In this document: positions 25,456-34,769 of the stretch, in pieces
Position numbering within the stretch: the first letter of the stretch is position 1
How the letters are laid out: each line of letters opens with the position of its first letter
NCBI GenBank assembly: GCA_947170725.1
Contig: CAMVUM010000011.1
Span: 19,795-83,794, forward strand
Source of the DNA: an uncultured Prevotella sp.
GTDB lineage: Bacteria; Bacteroidota; Bacteroidia; Bacteroidales; Bacteroidaceae
Direction: 5' to 3'
Length of the DNA: 64,000 bases
Program-made: the position numbers and the translations under genes
Notes under the pieces: model-generated
Databases searched by the model: none
The model's input: only the letters and a program-made list of their open reading frames with translations
Told to the model about the DNA's origin: nothing

Positions 25456-26655
25456 CTATATCAAAGAATAAAACAATTTTATATATTCTCCATAGTTAGC
25501 ATCAGAAAACATCCAAGAACGAGAACGACATGCTTCAGAAGTATATTGGTTACTGTTCATACAAATCTTTTTTATGGCCTCACTAAATGCTTGTATATTT
25601 CCTTGTTCAACAACAATTCCTGTATTATCATCAATAGCTTCCGGGCTTCCCCCTGTACGGAATGTGACGATCGGCGTTCCGGCTGCAAGTGCCTCAATGT
25701 TTGTGGTCGGGAAATTGTCAGCCATTGTAGGATTGCAGAATACAGATGCACTCTGATACCATGCCACCATCTCATCTAATGTGGAAGTACGACCGGTACA
25801 GATTATTCCTTTTCTTTTGAGACAGTCCTGACGAATTTCATCAATTCCACCGACAAGTACAATCTGATAGTCGGAAGGTAACATGTCGGCCAATAACTCA
25901 AAAAAACATAGTCCTTTTCTAGATTCCCAATTGATAGCACATCCCAAAATGATTTTCTTCTTATCTACAATGCCGTATTCGGCACGAACATCAAATGTGC
26001 TTGGTGTGGAGAATGCTGTAGTATCCACTCCGTTGTATATTACCTTTATTGGATGGTTGCTAAAAAACGAATCTCTGACAAAACCGGCAAGCCACTGCGA
26101 TGGTGTGACAATGGTCAGATTCTTAATGCCAGCATGCCACCGCTTACGAATTTTCCATACAATATGCGTTCCATCAATCCATGTCTGACATTGCTTGCAA
26201 TGACCACAGCCTGTTTTCCATCGGTCACAGCCAATCTCATCAAAATAAGGACACAGACCCGTAAAGGCACGACAATCATGCATAGTCCAGACAACTGGTA
26301 TTTTTCGCTTGTTCACATAATAAGTAAACAAAGGCATATTTATGATTTTATCGTTTACAAGATTTAGATGTATTATATCAGGAGAATACTTTTCTAATTT
26401 CAAAAGAAGTGCCAATGTCTCCCAAAAAGAGAACACATCTTCCAGACCTGTAAGTTTATGCAATCGCGAATGAACAAACCAATTCAGACGTGTTCCCCAA
26501 GTTATTTGGTATTGAAGTCTGTTTCGTTTGTTTCGTCCGCTATTTGGAGAAAAAAGGGCTATTTCGTTTTCATCGGTTTTGGCAGCAACTGTCAAAGCAC
26601 GGTAATAGCGTGGGAAAAAGCCGGCATTGCCGGAATGTATAACAGCTATCCTCAT
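25456..26655 (-). CDS. Glycosyltransferase family 4 protein
   Basis: 399 residues. N-terminal MRIAVIHSGNAGFFPRYYRA. A mid-domain Cys/His-rich stretch CPYFDEIGCDRWKTGCGHC then KQC is typical of a GT4 subgroup in Bacteroides capsule loci (WcaC-like). The donor side has ILGCAINWESRKGLCFFELL, then ASVFCNPTMADNFPTTNIEALAAGTPIV with the E-x7-E region, then FRTGGSPEAID. The ATG overlaps the polymerase stop by 4 bases. Builds the repeat unit in the cytoplasm. Confidence 0.93.
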   Translation of the reverse strand: MRIAVIHSGNAGFFPRYYRALTVAAKTDENEIALFSPNSGRNKRNRLQYQITWGTRLNWFVHSRLHKLTGLEDVFSFWETLALLLKLEKYSPDIIHLNLVNDKIINMPLFTYYVNKRKIPVVWTMHDCRAFTGLCPYFDEIGCDRWKTGCGHCKQCQTWIDGTHIVWKIRKRWHAGIKNLTIVTPSQWLAGFVRDSFFSNHPIKVIYNGVDTTAFSTPSTFDVRAEYGIVDKKKIILGCAINWESRKGLCFFELLADMLPSDYQIVLVGGIDEIRQDCLKRKGIICTGRTSTLDEMVAWYQSASVFCNPTMADNFPTTNIEALAAGTPIVTFRTGGSPEAIDDNTGIVVEQGNIQAFSEAIKKICMNSNQYTSEACRSRSWMFSDANYGEYIKLFYSLI

Positions 26656-27875
26656 CGTTTAAAAACTTGCTTGATTTCCTTATCTGACATATTCAGCCAT
26701 CTTGTTGACAATGTACAACCAAGAAGAATGAAAAATGCCATGTGATAGAATCTACAGCCTGTGATATCTCCTATAAAACTGTTGAAATACCAACACAAAG
26801 CCATGACACCTATCGATTGGACGAATTTGTTCTTTCCTTTAAAAATTGCACAATATGCCCCATACAGAATAAGACCTAAATAAAACAAAACATAAATGAC
26901 GCCACCTCGCAACAGAAAAGTTAGCACAGGTACCTCGGAAGAAATTCTTCCGAATTTTCCTTTTGCATTTTGATCAAAAAAGAGAGAATAATAGTGTGAG
27001 AATGCTCCTTTTCCCAATATCCATGAATCAGTTTGTGTCAAGTATTCGGCAATTTCAAGATATAAAAAAGAGCGTGTATCACTTGCCAATTCGTCATTGC
27101 CTGTGTTATCCATAACATAAGAGTTAGCTTCTTGAAAAAATGTGTTCTCACCTCCATTTTTGCTTATAAGCATAGGAACAAAGAATAATATTGGAGCTAT
27201 CATGACTGTAATAGCAAACCATTTCTTGATTTTCTCATTTTCTAAAATAAAAACGAAAAGAATGACAAAAATACTAAAAGGAATAATGATAAAAAACATA
27301 CGTGTTGGATTGTCTCCCATAGTTGCTTTAATGATGGCTTCTACAAAGACTAAAACTATAAGAAACTTATATTTTTTTCCGACATAAGGATAAAAGACAA
27401 TGACAAACGTAGTAAGATGGGCCAAAGGATATTTCATCGCTACAGAAAGAAACGTCCCACATATCAAGAAAAGACATGTTGCATTTTTCAACGTATTAAC
27501 TCCAAACTGACTGCTTCCAATGTAAGTAAAAAACGGTGGCATGAGTAAGAGTGCCGTATATTCATTGCCAAAAAGCGTTAACCATTTGTTACCAAAAGCA
27601 TTCATCGCTTTGTCATCATTTAGCACTGTAACTATTATTTCATAAATGGCTAATATCAACAATACTTTTATGATTAGATTAGAATGTCTCGTAAAATCAT
27701 TTTTCTTATACAAAGAAACAGGTATTAATAACAAGACGCTCATCCACATTCCTAACGATAAAATTCCTTTTATTATAGGAGGGGCCATGAAGAACAACCC
27801 CCAAAAAGAAGCTATCAATATTGTTACTATTGTAGCTGAATAAATACTAACACTTATTTTTTGCTTATTTGTCAT
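26652..27875 (-). CDS. Probable O-antigen/capsule polymerase (Wzy-like)
   Basis: About 407 residues from the ATG at 27875, chosen because a longer frame overlaps the pyruvyltransferase gene. Very hydrophobic, with about ten or more membrane helices (VTILIASFWGLFFMAPPIIK, LIIKVLLILAIYEIIVTVL and so on) and one larger loop (about 260-320) bearing GNDELASDTRSFLYLEIAEY and SHYYSLFFDQNAKG, where Wzy proteins keep their active Arg. Sequence is poorly conserved in this class, so the call rests on topology, length and position beside a flippase. It would join repeat units on the outer face of the inner membrane. Confidence 0.75.
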   Translation of the reverse strand: MTNKQKISVSIYSATIVTILIASFWGLFFMAPPIIKGILSLGMWMSVLLLIPVSLYKKNDFTRHSNLIIKVLLILAIYEIIVTVLNDDKAMNAFGNKWLTLFGNEYTALLLMPPFFTYIGSSQFGVNTLKNATCLFLICGTFLSVAMKYPLAHLTTFVIVFYPYVGKKYKFLIVLVFVEAIIKATMGDNPTRMFFIIIPFSIFVILFVFILENEKIKKWFAITVMIAPILFFVPMLISKNGGENTFFQEANSYVMDNTGNDELASDTRSFLYLEIAEYLTQTDSWILGKGAFSHYYSLFFDQNAKGKFGRISSEVPVLTFLLRGGVIYVLFYLGLILYGAYCAIFKGKNKFVQSIGVMALCWYFNSFIGDITGCRFYHMAFFILLGCTLSTRWLNMSDKEIKQVFKR

Positions 27876-27891
27876 AATTACAATGAAAAAA

Positions 27892-28953
27892 TCAAGCAAG
27901 AATTTCTTTTAACTTATCCCAATATTTATCTTTAAAATATGACGGATTTTCGTAACTTCGATCAGCTGCATTTAATAAAGGAAGTGCTTTCTCATATGCT
28001 TCATCTAATGACTGTGCATACTGTACTGCATCTCCAAAAACTTCTTTAGGAAACCACTTTACGCCACTACTCAACTTGTGGTCAGTTGAACTAATAACAA
28101 CGACTGGAGTAGAAGCTATAGCTGAAAATATAGTACCATGATAACGATCTGTAATTACTACTTTATAAGTAGAAAAACTATCTATTACATCATTAATAAT
28201 ACCAGCACGGTTATTATCGAGTTCTTTAGTTGTAAGTCCTTTTATTGTCGTATCTATTTTTTCTTTCCTAACATTTCCAAAACGTTCCATCAAAGCATCA
28301 ATATCTATTGAACTATAGTATGCTTCAATATCATCACGCATACAAAATAAAACACCTTCGCGTTTATTATTATAACGACGTGTACCTATCAACGAAGTCA
28401 CAATATCAGGATAAAGCAATAACGGTGTTACTGGAAACATTTTTTGAGCTTTTCTAAATGAGACATCATCCCTGCACATCAATATCGTATTTTTATTTTT
28501 AGCAAAGTTAGCCACTACAAAATCGATTATTACAGGTGTATGAAAATTAATGGTTTGTGGAAATATTACCATCTTGTTATTGGGGAAATATCTCATTATA
28601 TCAGTAAACATCTTGTAGCCATTGTGATGATCAACCATAAAATAACCACTATGACCGATGAATATGTCTTTCTTCCTTATGATTAACCGTAGCACAGATA
28701 ATGTAATTCTGTATGAAAACTCTGTAACTATTGAGCGATTACCATTTATTAAATACAATGTCGGCTTAAAAAAACCCAAATGCACAATTTGATATTTAGG
28801 ATAATTATTTTTAATCCAATTATCTGTACACATCAACTGTGCTTGGTCACCCAAATTCGGATGTGTCGGATGACATAATACATAAACCTTGTTTCGTGTT
28901 GAAAACAACATTCTAAAAATGCGTTCCCAATAAAATCTAAATTCGTAAAACAT
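27892..28953 (-). CDS. Polysaccharide pyruvyl transferase family protein
   Basis: About 353 residues from the ATG at 28953; the open frame extends to a GTG at 28986 but that overlaps the preceding gene. The family puts a pyruvate ketal on a sugar from phosphoenolpyruvate. Markers: KVYVLCHPTHPNLGDQAQL at the start, FPQTINFH, GVLFCMRDDIEAYY and, at the C-terminus, VVITDRYHGTIFSAIASTPVV with the conserved RYHG. Pyruvate makes a surface glycan acidic. It directly follows the Fe-S reductase-like gene, a pairing common in Bacteroidetes capsule loci. Confidence 0.9.
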   Translation of the reverse strand: MFYEFRFYWERIFRMLFSTRNKVYVLCHPTHPNLGDQAQLMCTDNWIKNNYPKYQIVHLGFFKPTLYLINGNRSIVTEFSYRITLSVLRLIIRKKDIFIGHSGYFMVDHHNGYKMFTDIMRYFPNNKMVIFPQTINFHTPVIIDFVVANFAKNKNTILMCRDDVSFRKAQKMFPVTPLLLYPDIVTSLIGTRRYNNKREGVLFCMRDDIEAYYSSIDIDALMERFGNVRKEKIDTTIKGLTTKELDNNRAGIINDVIDSFSTYKVVITDRYHGTIFSAIASTPVVVISSTDHKLSSGVKWFPKEVFGDAVQYAQSLDEAYEKALPLLNAADRSYENPSYFKDKYWDKLKEILA

Positions 28954-28976
28954 CAATAAACTATTTGTATAATAAA

Positions 28977-30209
28977 TTATCTGCACATTTTATTTATCCG
29001 CCGAAAAACCTTTAGCGGTAACGTAATTATGGAAAGTAAAAACAATAAAATGTCTGTATTTCGGTGATGCTGTCTTATGTTCACATCCCAACTAACTTTT
29101 TCTGGCATCATCCATTTCTTTACAATATCCGAGAAATCCATTTTTCTGTAATCATACCAAAAAGTTTTGCGGTTTTCTTTCATTGGGAATGGATGCGAAA
29201 GGCTGATATTAGTACGCTTGGCTTCATCAATAGTTCGCTCACGCAATTGCATTTTAATAACAGGCAGTAATCTTAAAGCTCTATCAGTATTAGCTAAAAT
29301 CAGACTGACACCTTTGCAGGCGAAATCTTTGTCTTTCCAATCTCTTCTCTTATATCCCCACCAATCGGCTATGGTAAAATCACTACATCTCTTAACTGAT
29401 GTGAAATGACATTGATGACATGATGGACGCAAAAAATAATCACGCAAAAAACCTCTTATATAAGGATCTTCATAATAACTTCCTCTATATGTTTTTATTT
29501 TAGAACTTTTTTCAGCATGACCTATTAAGGTCATGCTGAAAAAAATCCAGCTGGATTTTTTACAGCGGAACTTAACATCAGTTATTTCCATCCTCTCATG
29601 CGTTGATATGAATTTTTTATAATCTTCAAAAACTATTGGAGATGGTACTCCATGACATATTAAGTCGACCGTTATCAAATTATCATAGTCTTTACGTAAA
29701 TAGTTTTTAAGACCTGCTATTTGACAAGGTGTTCCACTGAAAAGAACTTTTCTACCTTGTTTCAGGAAATTCTTTGCTGTGACATAACTCTTTCCTATAC
29801 GGCTCTGTACATACTTGCTGCCACAGAGTTTATGTGTCAGGTCGTTCAAAGTCTCTACATAAGAATGTTCTGCTTTCAGATTTTCATTTAATACACAACC
29901 AAACACAACACCTCCTTCTTCTAATATGGGACGGGCTATTTCTGTGAAAGCCCCTCCTGAAGAACTTCCCATTCGTACTGATTCGTTAGAAGACCATCCG
30001 CTAAAAATCTTTTTAGGCTCAGTGATACTTGGGTGATAGTTTATTGGACATGTCTTTTGACACAAGCCACAATCCATACATAATTTTTGATCTATCTTAG
30101 GCCTATCAAAGCCTTCCTCGTCTTGTACAACACTTATTGCATGATACGGACATATATTTGCACATGCCATACAACCTGTACACTCTGAAGTATTACAAAT
30201 TATATTCAT
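28977..30209 (-). CDS. Coenzyme F420 hydrogenase/dehydrogenase beta-subunit-like Fe-S protein
   Basis: 410 residues. Residues 5-60 hold two [4Fe-4S] ferredoxin motifs: CTGCMACANICPYHAI and CMDCGLCQKTCP. FrhB/FdhB N and C domains follow (SSSGGAFTEIARPILEEGG, VLFSGTPCQIAGLKNYL, LICHGVPSPIVFEDYKKF, CHFTSVKRCSDFTIADWWG). F420 is not expected in Bacteroidetes, so the electron carrier is more likely a flavin or ferredoxin. Homologues recur beside pyruvyltransferases in capsule loci, suggesting a reductive step on the glycan or its precursor, but no reaction has been shown that I can cite. One base separates it from the flippase stop. Confidence 0.88.
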   Translation of the reverse strand: MNIICNTSECTGCMACANICPYHAISVVQDEEGFDRPKIDQKLCMDCGLCQKTCPINYHPSITEPKKIFSGWSSNESVRMGSSSGGAFTEIARPILEEGGVVFGCVLNENLKAEHSYVETLNDLTHKLCGSKYVQSRIGKSYVTAKNFLKQGRKVLFSGTPCQIAGLKNYLRKDYDNLITVDLICHGVPSPIVFEDYKKFISTHERMEITDVKFRCKKSSWIFFSMTLIGHAEKSSKIKTYRGSYYEDPYIRGFLRDYFLRPSCHQCHFTSVKRCSDFTIADWWGYKRRDWKDKDFACKGVSLILANTDRALRLLPVIKMQLRERTIDEAKRTNISLSHPFPMKENRKTFWYDYRKMDFSDIVKKWMMPEKVSWDVNIRQHHRNTDILLFLLSIITLPLKVFRRINKMCR

Positions 30210-30210
30210 T

Positions 30211-31752
30211 CTAAAACTTCGATTTCAGTACCATTATCTTATTTAAAATCATACTACGAGCCATTTCTTTCTCATGCGCATTCATTCCAACAAAATAGAC
30301 ATCGAGTATGGTCGTAACCAATGTCACCGACCATACTAATATAAGATTCGCCCAGAATCCGGAAATAAAATAATTTAGAATAATAGGTATCGGCAAAGCG
30401 ACTATCGTAACTAAAAGAATAGGAACTATAACCTCGTATACATAAAGAAGCAAAGGAAATCCCATATTCTTCTTCATATATATACATCGTGCTACCATAG
30501 TTGCCATATTTACGACAATACGAACAACCCAAACTGTATAAACAGGCAATCCCATCTTTAACAAAATATATGCTATTGGGAAATTCATAAAAATGAAACT
30601 TGCCATCAACATTTGGTAATTGCGGATTTTTCCTGTTGCCTGAACTGACATCCACAAAGGTGCCATTATAGTCTCTATGGAAAGGAAGATCAAAATAAGT
30701 CTGCAAAATATCGCAGTATATTCTGGCACGTTTGTTAACCATATCTCTAAAATTCCATCTATTGTGAATAATATAGGCAAAACTAAGACTATTACCATGA
30801 AATATGAAAACTTGGAAGTTTGAAATATAAGTTTATGAAAACGTTTCACCTCTTTAGCTGCATACGTCTTGACTATTTGTGGTTGAAAAGCGGTTTGAAA
30901 ATTGGATATAAATCCATATACGTTAGAAGAAATCTGACTAGCTATTCCTGCTGCTGCATTTACAGTGACACCATAAAATATATTAATAAGGATGTTCAGA
31001 CCTTGCTGGGCAAAAAGATTGGCAAGGCTTCCGAACAAAGACCAACCAGAGAATTTAAACATCTCCTTAAATGCCACTTTATCCCAAAAAGTTTTATATT
31101 TTGTTGTATCAAAGTGTCGGTTACAGTACAGTTTATACACAAAAGTAACAACGAGAGGAACGAGTGTATAAAGGAATGAGTAGAATATAAGTTTGTCAAA
31201 TGTTGTAATATATAAAAGATAAACGACCAGTAGTTTTGCTATTACCTCTACTAAAGATATATAAGCAAAGAAGTTCATCTGCTCATATGCTATAACTGAT
31301 GCATTATATGGGACTCTTAGAAGGTTGAAAACAAACTGAACTAACGTAAACTGATACACCCATTGGGCTGCATACATTCTTTCCAACGGGATGTTTAGTT
31401 GCGTATTTACAATCCATAATCCTATCGTTTCGCCTAAAATTACAACTAAAATGGAAAGTAACATATAGGTATTCAGACTCATGCAGAACACCACATTTGC
31501 TTGCTTATAATCTTTTCGCCCTAAATGGAAATTTAAAAAACGCTGCGTTGCTGACAATAATGCAGAGTTCAAGAACGAAAAGAGCACCACTACACCACCT
31601 ATGACATTGTTCAATCCATAGTCGGCAGTACCAAGCACATCTAATACAATACGGGATGTGAATAATGCCGTCAACATCATGACTAACATCCGCATGTATA
31701 GAAACAGCGTATTCTTAGCTATACGCTTATTACTCAATGAGATTTCAGACAT
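30211..31752 (-). CDS. Polysaccharide flippase (Wzx-like, MATE/PST superfamily)
   Basis: 513 residues with about 12-14 hydrophobic helices. N-terminal ISLSNKRIAKNTLFLYMRML then TSRIVLDVLGTADYGLNNVIG is the standard opening of capsule flippases. It moves the undecaprenyl-linked repeat unit from the inner to the outer face of the inner membrane. First structural gene after upxY, separated by about 240 bases. AT-rich. Confidence 0.93.
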   Translation of the reverse strand: MSEISLSNKRIAKNTLFLYMRMLVMMLTALFTSRIVLDVLGTADYGLNNVIGGVVVLFSFLNSALLSATQRFLNFHLGRKDYKQANVVFCMSLNTYMLLSILVVILGETIGLWIVNTQLNIPLERMYAAQWVYQFTLVQFVFNLLRVPYNASVIAYEQMNFFAYISLVEVIAKLLVVYLLYITTFDKLIFYSFLYTLVPLVVTFVYKLYCNRHFDTTKYKTFWDKVAFKEMFKFSGWSLFGSLANLFAQQGLNILINIFYGVTVNAAAGIASQISSNVYGFISNFQTAFQPQIVKTYAAKEVKRFHKLIFQTSKFSYFMVIVLVLPILFTIDGILEIWLTNVPEYTAIFCRLILIFLSIETIMAPLWMSVQATGKIRNYQMLMASFIFMNFPIAYILLKMGLPVYTVWVVRIVVNMATMVARCIYMKKNMGFPLLLYVYEVIVPILLVTIVALPIPIILNYFISGFWANLILVWSVTLVTTILDVYFVGMNAHEKEMARSMILNKIMVLKSKF

Positions 31753-31993
31753 TCAGATTAGTTTTCAATAGTTTATTAGTAACAAAGAAAGAACTACGAT
31801 CCAAAGCTCCATAATTCAATCAAGCTCAACTTTTTGTACATGTCTTTTTCATGCTTACAACTCTGCAAGCTATTATAACTATCTATATTCCCCAAATATC
31901 AGAAGAGTCATAAATAAAACAAAGTTACGATATGCTATATATACCAGACTTTGGAAGCATGAGCAATATCCAACTAAGATTTGTAAAAATGCC

Positions 31994-32656
31994 TCACTCC
32001 ATCAGCTCCAACAATTCCAGCGGCATTTCCATCTTGGCACAACCAAGAAAGTCGATAGCAAGAACTATACTTGTCTTACCATTCGCTTCACGCAGGACAT
32101 TGCCTTCAAGACCGATGAGCTTGCCGCCCTTCACACGGACTTTCGCCCCTACATGAAGACGGCTGGTATCTATCGTAACGGGCATTTCCGCATCACCGAC
32201 CATCCGCCGAAAACTCATCATCTGATGGTCGGGAATGAAAGCGAACGGACGTATACCGAATTCGTTGGGACAACCGGCTGGATTTTTCATGAAATGCCGG
32301 ATAAAGCTGTTTTCTTGCTTTATTGTCTTGCGGACAGTTTCCGTACAGCGTATGAATATGTATGTGGGGATAAGAATCCGGTCAACTTTCTTACGGCGCC
32401 CATTACGCCAGACACGCAATTCTTTTTGAGACGGTAAGTATATCTCGAAATCCAAATCAGGGCGATCAATGAAAGAATATGTTTCCACAAGTTTCTTACA
32501 GCAGGCCTTCTCCGTATTGTGCATAACCACAGCTATGTACCAACGTTTCGGCTCTTCCTCTGACGCATTATTCAAGTCTGGCGATACGCCTGCGGCGACG
32601 GCAAGCGACATTTCGCCTGCCGGAAAATGTTGAGGAACTGACACTGACTCTTCCAT
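31994..32656 (-). CDS. UpxY family transcription antiterminator (NusG-like)
   Basis: 220 residues. A NusG N-terminal domain (KRWYIAVVMHNTEKACCKKL; IYLPSQKELRVWRNGRRKKV; IPTYIFIRC) and a C-terminal KOW segment (VGAKVRVKGGKLIGLEGNVL). In Bacteroides, UpxY proteins act on the leader of their own capsule operon so RNA polymerase reads through the long gene set. It is the first gene of this operon, as expected. No upxZ inhibitor gene follows, and no inverted repeats typical of a phase-variable promoter were seen upstream. A -7 box lies at 32736-32743. Confidence 0.93.
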   Translation of the reverse strand: MEESVSVPQHFPAGEMSLAVAAGVSPDLNNASEEEPKRWYIAVVMHNTEKACCKKLVETYSFIDRPDLDFEIYLPSQKELRVWRNGRRKKVDRILIPTYIFIRCTETVRKTIKQENSFIRHFMKNPAGCPNEFGIRPFAFIPDHQMMSFRRMVGDAEMPVTIDTSRLHVGAKVRVKGGKLIGLEGNVLREANGKTSIVLAIDFLGCAKMEMPLELLELME

Positions 32657-32735
32657 TGTTAGTCAATATACATGAGTTCGTGGTAACTGGGCCACAAACG
32701 TATGCACTCTTGAGGAGAGCATATACATGCGGGTG

Positions 32736-32743
32736 CAAAGTTA
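32736..32743 (-). promoter_or_regulatory. -7 promoter box of the capsule operon
   Basis: TAACTTTG on the minus strand. The leader to the upxY ATG is about 75 nt and contains a near-palindrome, gcatgtatatgc. No convincing -33 element. Confidence 0.5.
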
Positions 32744-32853
32744 CTATTAAATTTTGATTCTTTGTTATTTATTAGTAAAAACTTCTTCTAATTCAAAAAA
32801 TAATCCATTCTAAATTCATCCGTATTTCATAATTGTCCTGCATTATGTATATC

Positions 32854-33290
32854 CCGGCAATAGACAACATCGCTGTTTACGCACTATTCCATGTCAAAGA
32901 AAATGGCAAGAATTTAACATTTCCAAGACATGCAAAATAGAACGATGCAAAGCAGAAATCATGACAAAGACACCAAGTTTCAAGTCCGCTACCGACCTCC
33001 GACAGACCAAGGAGAGCCTCCCGGGGTTGCAACGGGGCTGCTCTCATACTTCAACGGGGCTGCCGTCGCAATGCGACAACAGCCCCGTTGCAACCTCGGG
33101 AAACCCTTACGGCAGAACATTCAGCCCGATTTTATTGCACACTTTTTCCGTTTTTGTCCTAACACACTGTTAATCAACGAACAAAAGATGCACGCGCAAA
33201 ACTCGCGAATTTGCGGACAAATGATTTCCATTTCTGAATATTGCAAGGATTTGAAGGCATTTGTCCGCTTTCTTCTGAGTTTTTTAACAC
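32854..33290 (+). repeat. Large direct repeat, copy 2 (right flank of the capsule locus)
   Basis: About 437 bp, same orientation as 15986-16420. Its core has a perfect 11-bp palindrome (caacggggctg / cagccccgttg) enclosing gtcgcaatgcgac. The contained 70-codon frame (32961-33173) has the same length as in copy 1 but differs at many residues. It fills the gap between the upxY promoter and the end of queF. Confidence 0.93.
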
Positions 33291-33303
33291 AATTCACATC
33301 ACT

Positions 33304-33771
33304 TCAGACAATCCGATGCTCAAGCAGACGTTTTTCGGCCAGTTGTTCATATTTGGTTCCCGGTCGTCCGTAGTTGGCGTAAGGATAGATGCTGATTCCA
33401 CCGCGCGGTGTAAATATTCCGACTACCTCAATATACTTCGGGTCCATCAGCCTGACGAGGTCTTTCATTATCGTGTTCACACAGTCCTCGTGGAAATCGC
33501 CGTGGTTCCGGAAACTGAACAGATAGAGCTTCAGGCTCTTGCTCTCCACCATGCGCTCGCCGGGAAGATACATTATCTTTATCTCAGCAAAATCGGGCTG
33601 GCCCGTGATAGGACACAGCGATGTGAACTCGGGACAGTTGAACTGAACCCAATAGTCGTTCTCAGGGTGTTTGTTCTGGAAGGTCTCGAGCACTTCAGGT
33701 GCATAGTCCATCGAATACCTGGTAGCGGATCCGAGAGCCTGCAGTCCCTCTTCTTTTCTTGCATCAGTCAT
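33304..33771 (-). CDS. queF: NADPH-dependent preQ0 reductase (7-cyano-7-deazaguanine reductase)
   Basis: 155 residues, the short QueF form. Reduces the nitrile of preQ0 to the amine of preQ1 in queuosine synthesis. Catalytic block [16 protein letters not shown] carries the Cys that forms the thioimide and the conserved Asp. The QueF signature [20 protein letters not shown] binds NADPH, and [14 protein letters not shown] is the typical C-terminal stretch. It starts 11 bases after the transporter gene, so the two are co-transcribed. It ends only 14 bases before repeat copy 2. Confidence 0.97.
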   Translation of the reverse strand: MTDARKEEGLQALGSATRYSMDYAPEVLETFQNKHPENDYWVQFNCPEFTSLCPITGQPDFAEIKIMYLPGERMVESKSLKLYLFSFRNHGDFHEDCVNTIMKDLVRLMDPKYIEVVGIFTPRGGISIYPYANYGRPGTKYEQLAEKRLLEHRIV

Positions 33772-33782
33772 AAGTAAAAATC

Positions 33783-34463
33783 CTAAAATTTAAATACGTT
33801 ATAATCAATATCCCTGTCATACATGTCCTCACCTTCATAGCGCTTCGTGAAACGCACCACCCGGATTGTCACCGGCAACACCACTATCTCATAAAGCGTC
33901 TTCAGCACTACCTGCGAGATTATCAGCGACGGCATCTCCGCCAGTGGCACCACGCCCGACAGGGCCAGCGGAAAGAAGAGGAGCGAATCGGCCGTCTCTC
34001 CGAAAACGGTGCTGAGGATGGCACGGGCTGAAAAGTTACGCCCTGCCGACGACACTTTCATGCGGCTCATCACATAGGCATTGATGAATGACCCGACGAG
34101 AAAGGCCACGAACGAGGCGGCGGCGATACGCGGAGCAAGTCCGAAGATGGCATGAAACCCCTCGTCGCCATTCCAATATGGTGCGCCGGGTATGGCATCG
34201 GCCACGGCTCCAAAGAGAACAAAGAGGAAGTTCATGGCAAATCCAGTCCATATCAGCATACGCGCACGGCCATACCCCCACACCTCGCAGACACAGTCGT
34301 TGATTATATAAGACACGGGAAATACGATAAGTCCGCCTGTGATGTTCACCGGACCTAATGCTATTTGCTTTGTTTCAAGCACGTTTGCCGTAATGAGGCA
34401 GACGCAGAACAGTATGCCGAATAGCATGAACAGCACACTGACTTTACGGTTGTCATGTTTCAT
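33783..34463 (-). CDS. yhhQ: Queuosine precursor transporter (YhhQ/VUT family)
   Basis: 226 residues with about six hydrophobic helices: [20 protein letters not shown], then [21 protein letters not shown], which is the family hallmark, then [20 protein letters not shown] and [16 protein letters not shown] segments. The family imports preQ0/preQ1 or queuine across the inner membrane. First gene of an operon with queF; -7 box at 34562-34569. No preQ1 riboswitch pattern could be made out in the roughly 95-nt leader. Confidence 0.93.
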   Translation of the reverse strand: MKHDNRKVSVLFMLFGILFCVCLITANVLETKQIALGPVNITGGLIVFPVSYIINDCVCEVWGYGRARMLIWTGFAMNFLFVLFGAVADAIPGAPYWNGDEGFHAIFGLAPRIAAASFVAFLVGSFINAYVMSRMKVSSAGRNFSARAILSTVFGETADSLLFFPLALSGVVPLAEMPSLIISQVVLKTLYEIVVLPVTIRVVRFTKRYEGEDMYDRDIDYNVFKF

Positions 34464-34769
34464 AATTCTTGTTTTGTTAAAGGAGGTTAGACAAGCACTC
34501 CATCGTTATCGATCCTACGGCACACAACCTTTCAATCCAGGTTTTGCACCAAAAGCGGCTGCAAAGGTACTGAAAATTCTCGGAATATAAAAGATAGCCA
34601 GTCTTTTATTTACCCATATAAGTTTTCGGCCGCGACTTCAGGAATATTGGCCTTATCCGGAAATCTCATTGACATAGCTGAAAACAAGATAAGACGAATA
34701 TGCTATATGAGGCGTGCCAATATTGACTCGCTTATTGGCTGTTATCCCCTCAAAAAAACAATACAGCAT
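34464..34769. other. Gap between the queuosine operon and the end of the men operon
   Basis: Contains the transporter's promoter and leader, plus a 9-bp inverted repeat (aatattggc at 34643-34651 with gccaatatt at 34716-34724). No gene. Confidence 0.5.
34562..34569 (-). promoter_or_regulatory. -7 box of the yhhQ-queF operon
   Basis: TACCTTTG on the minus strand, about 100 bases before the ATG. The leader includes a small hairpin (aacct...aggtt). Confidence 0.5.

Noticed and set aside
32657..32853. Invertible promoter upstream of upxY
   Set aside because: No pair of inverted repeats flanking the promoter could be found, and no recombinase gene is nearby.
34464..34560. preQ1 riboswitch before the queuosine transporter gene
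   Set aside because: The context invites one, but the leader lacks the A-rich tail and the C-rich loop of known preQ1 classes. Only a plain small hairpin is visible.
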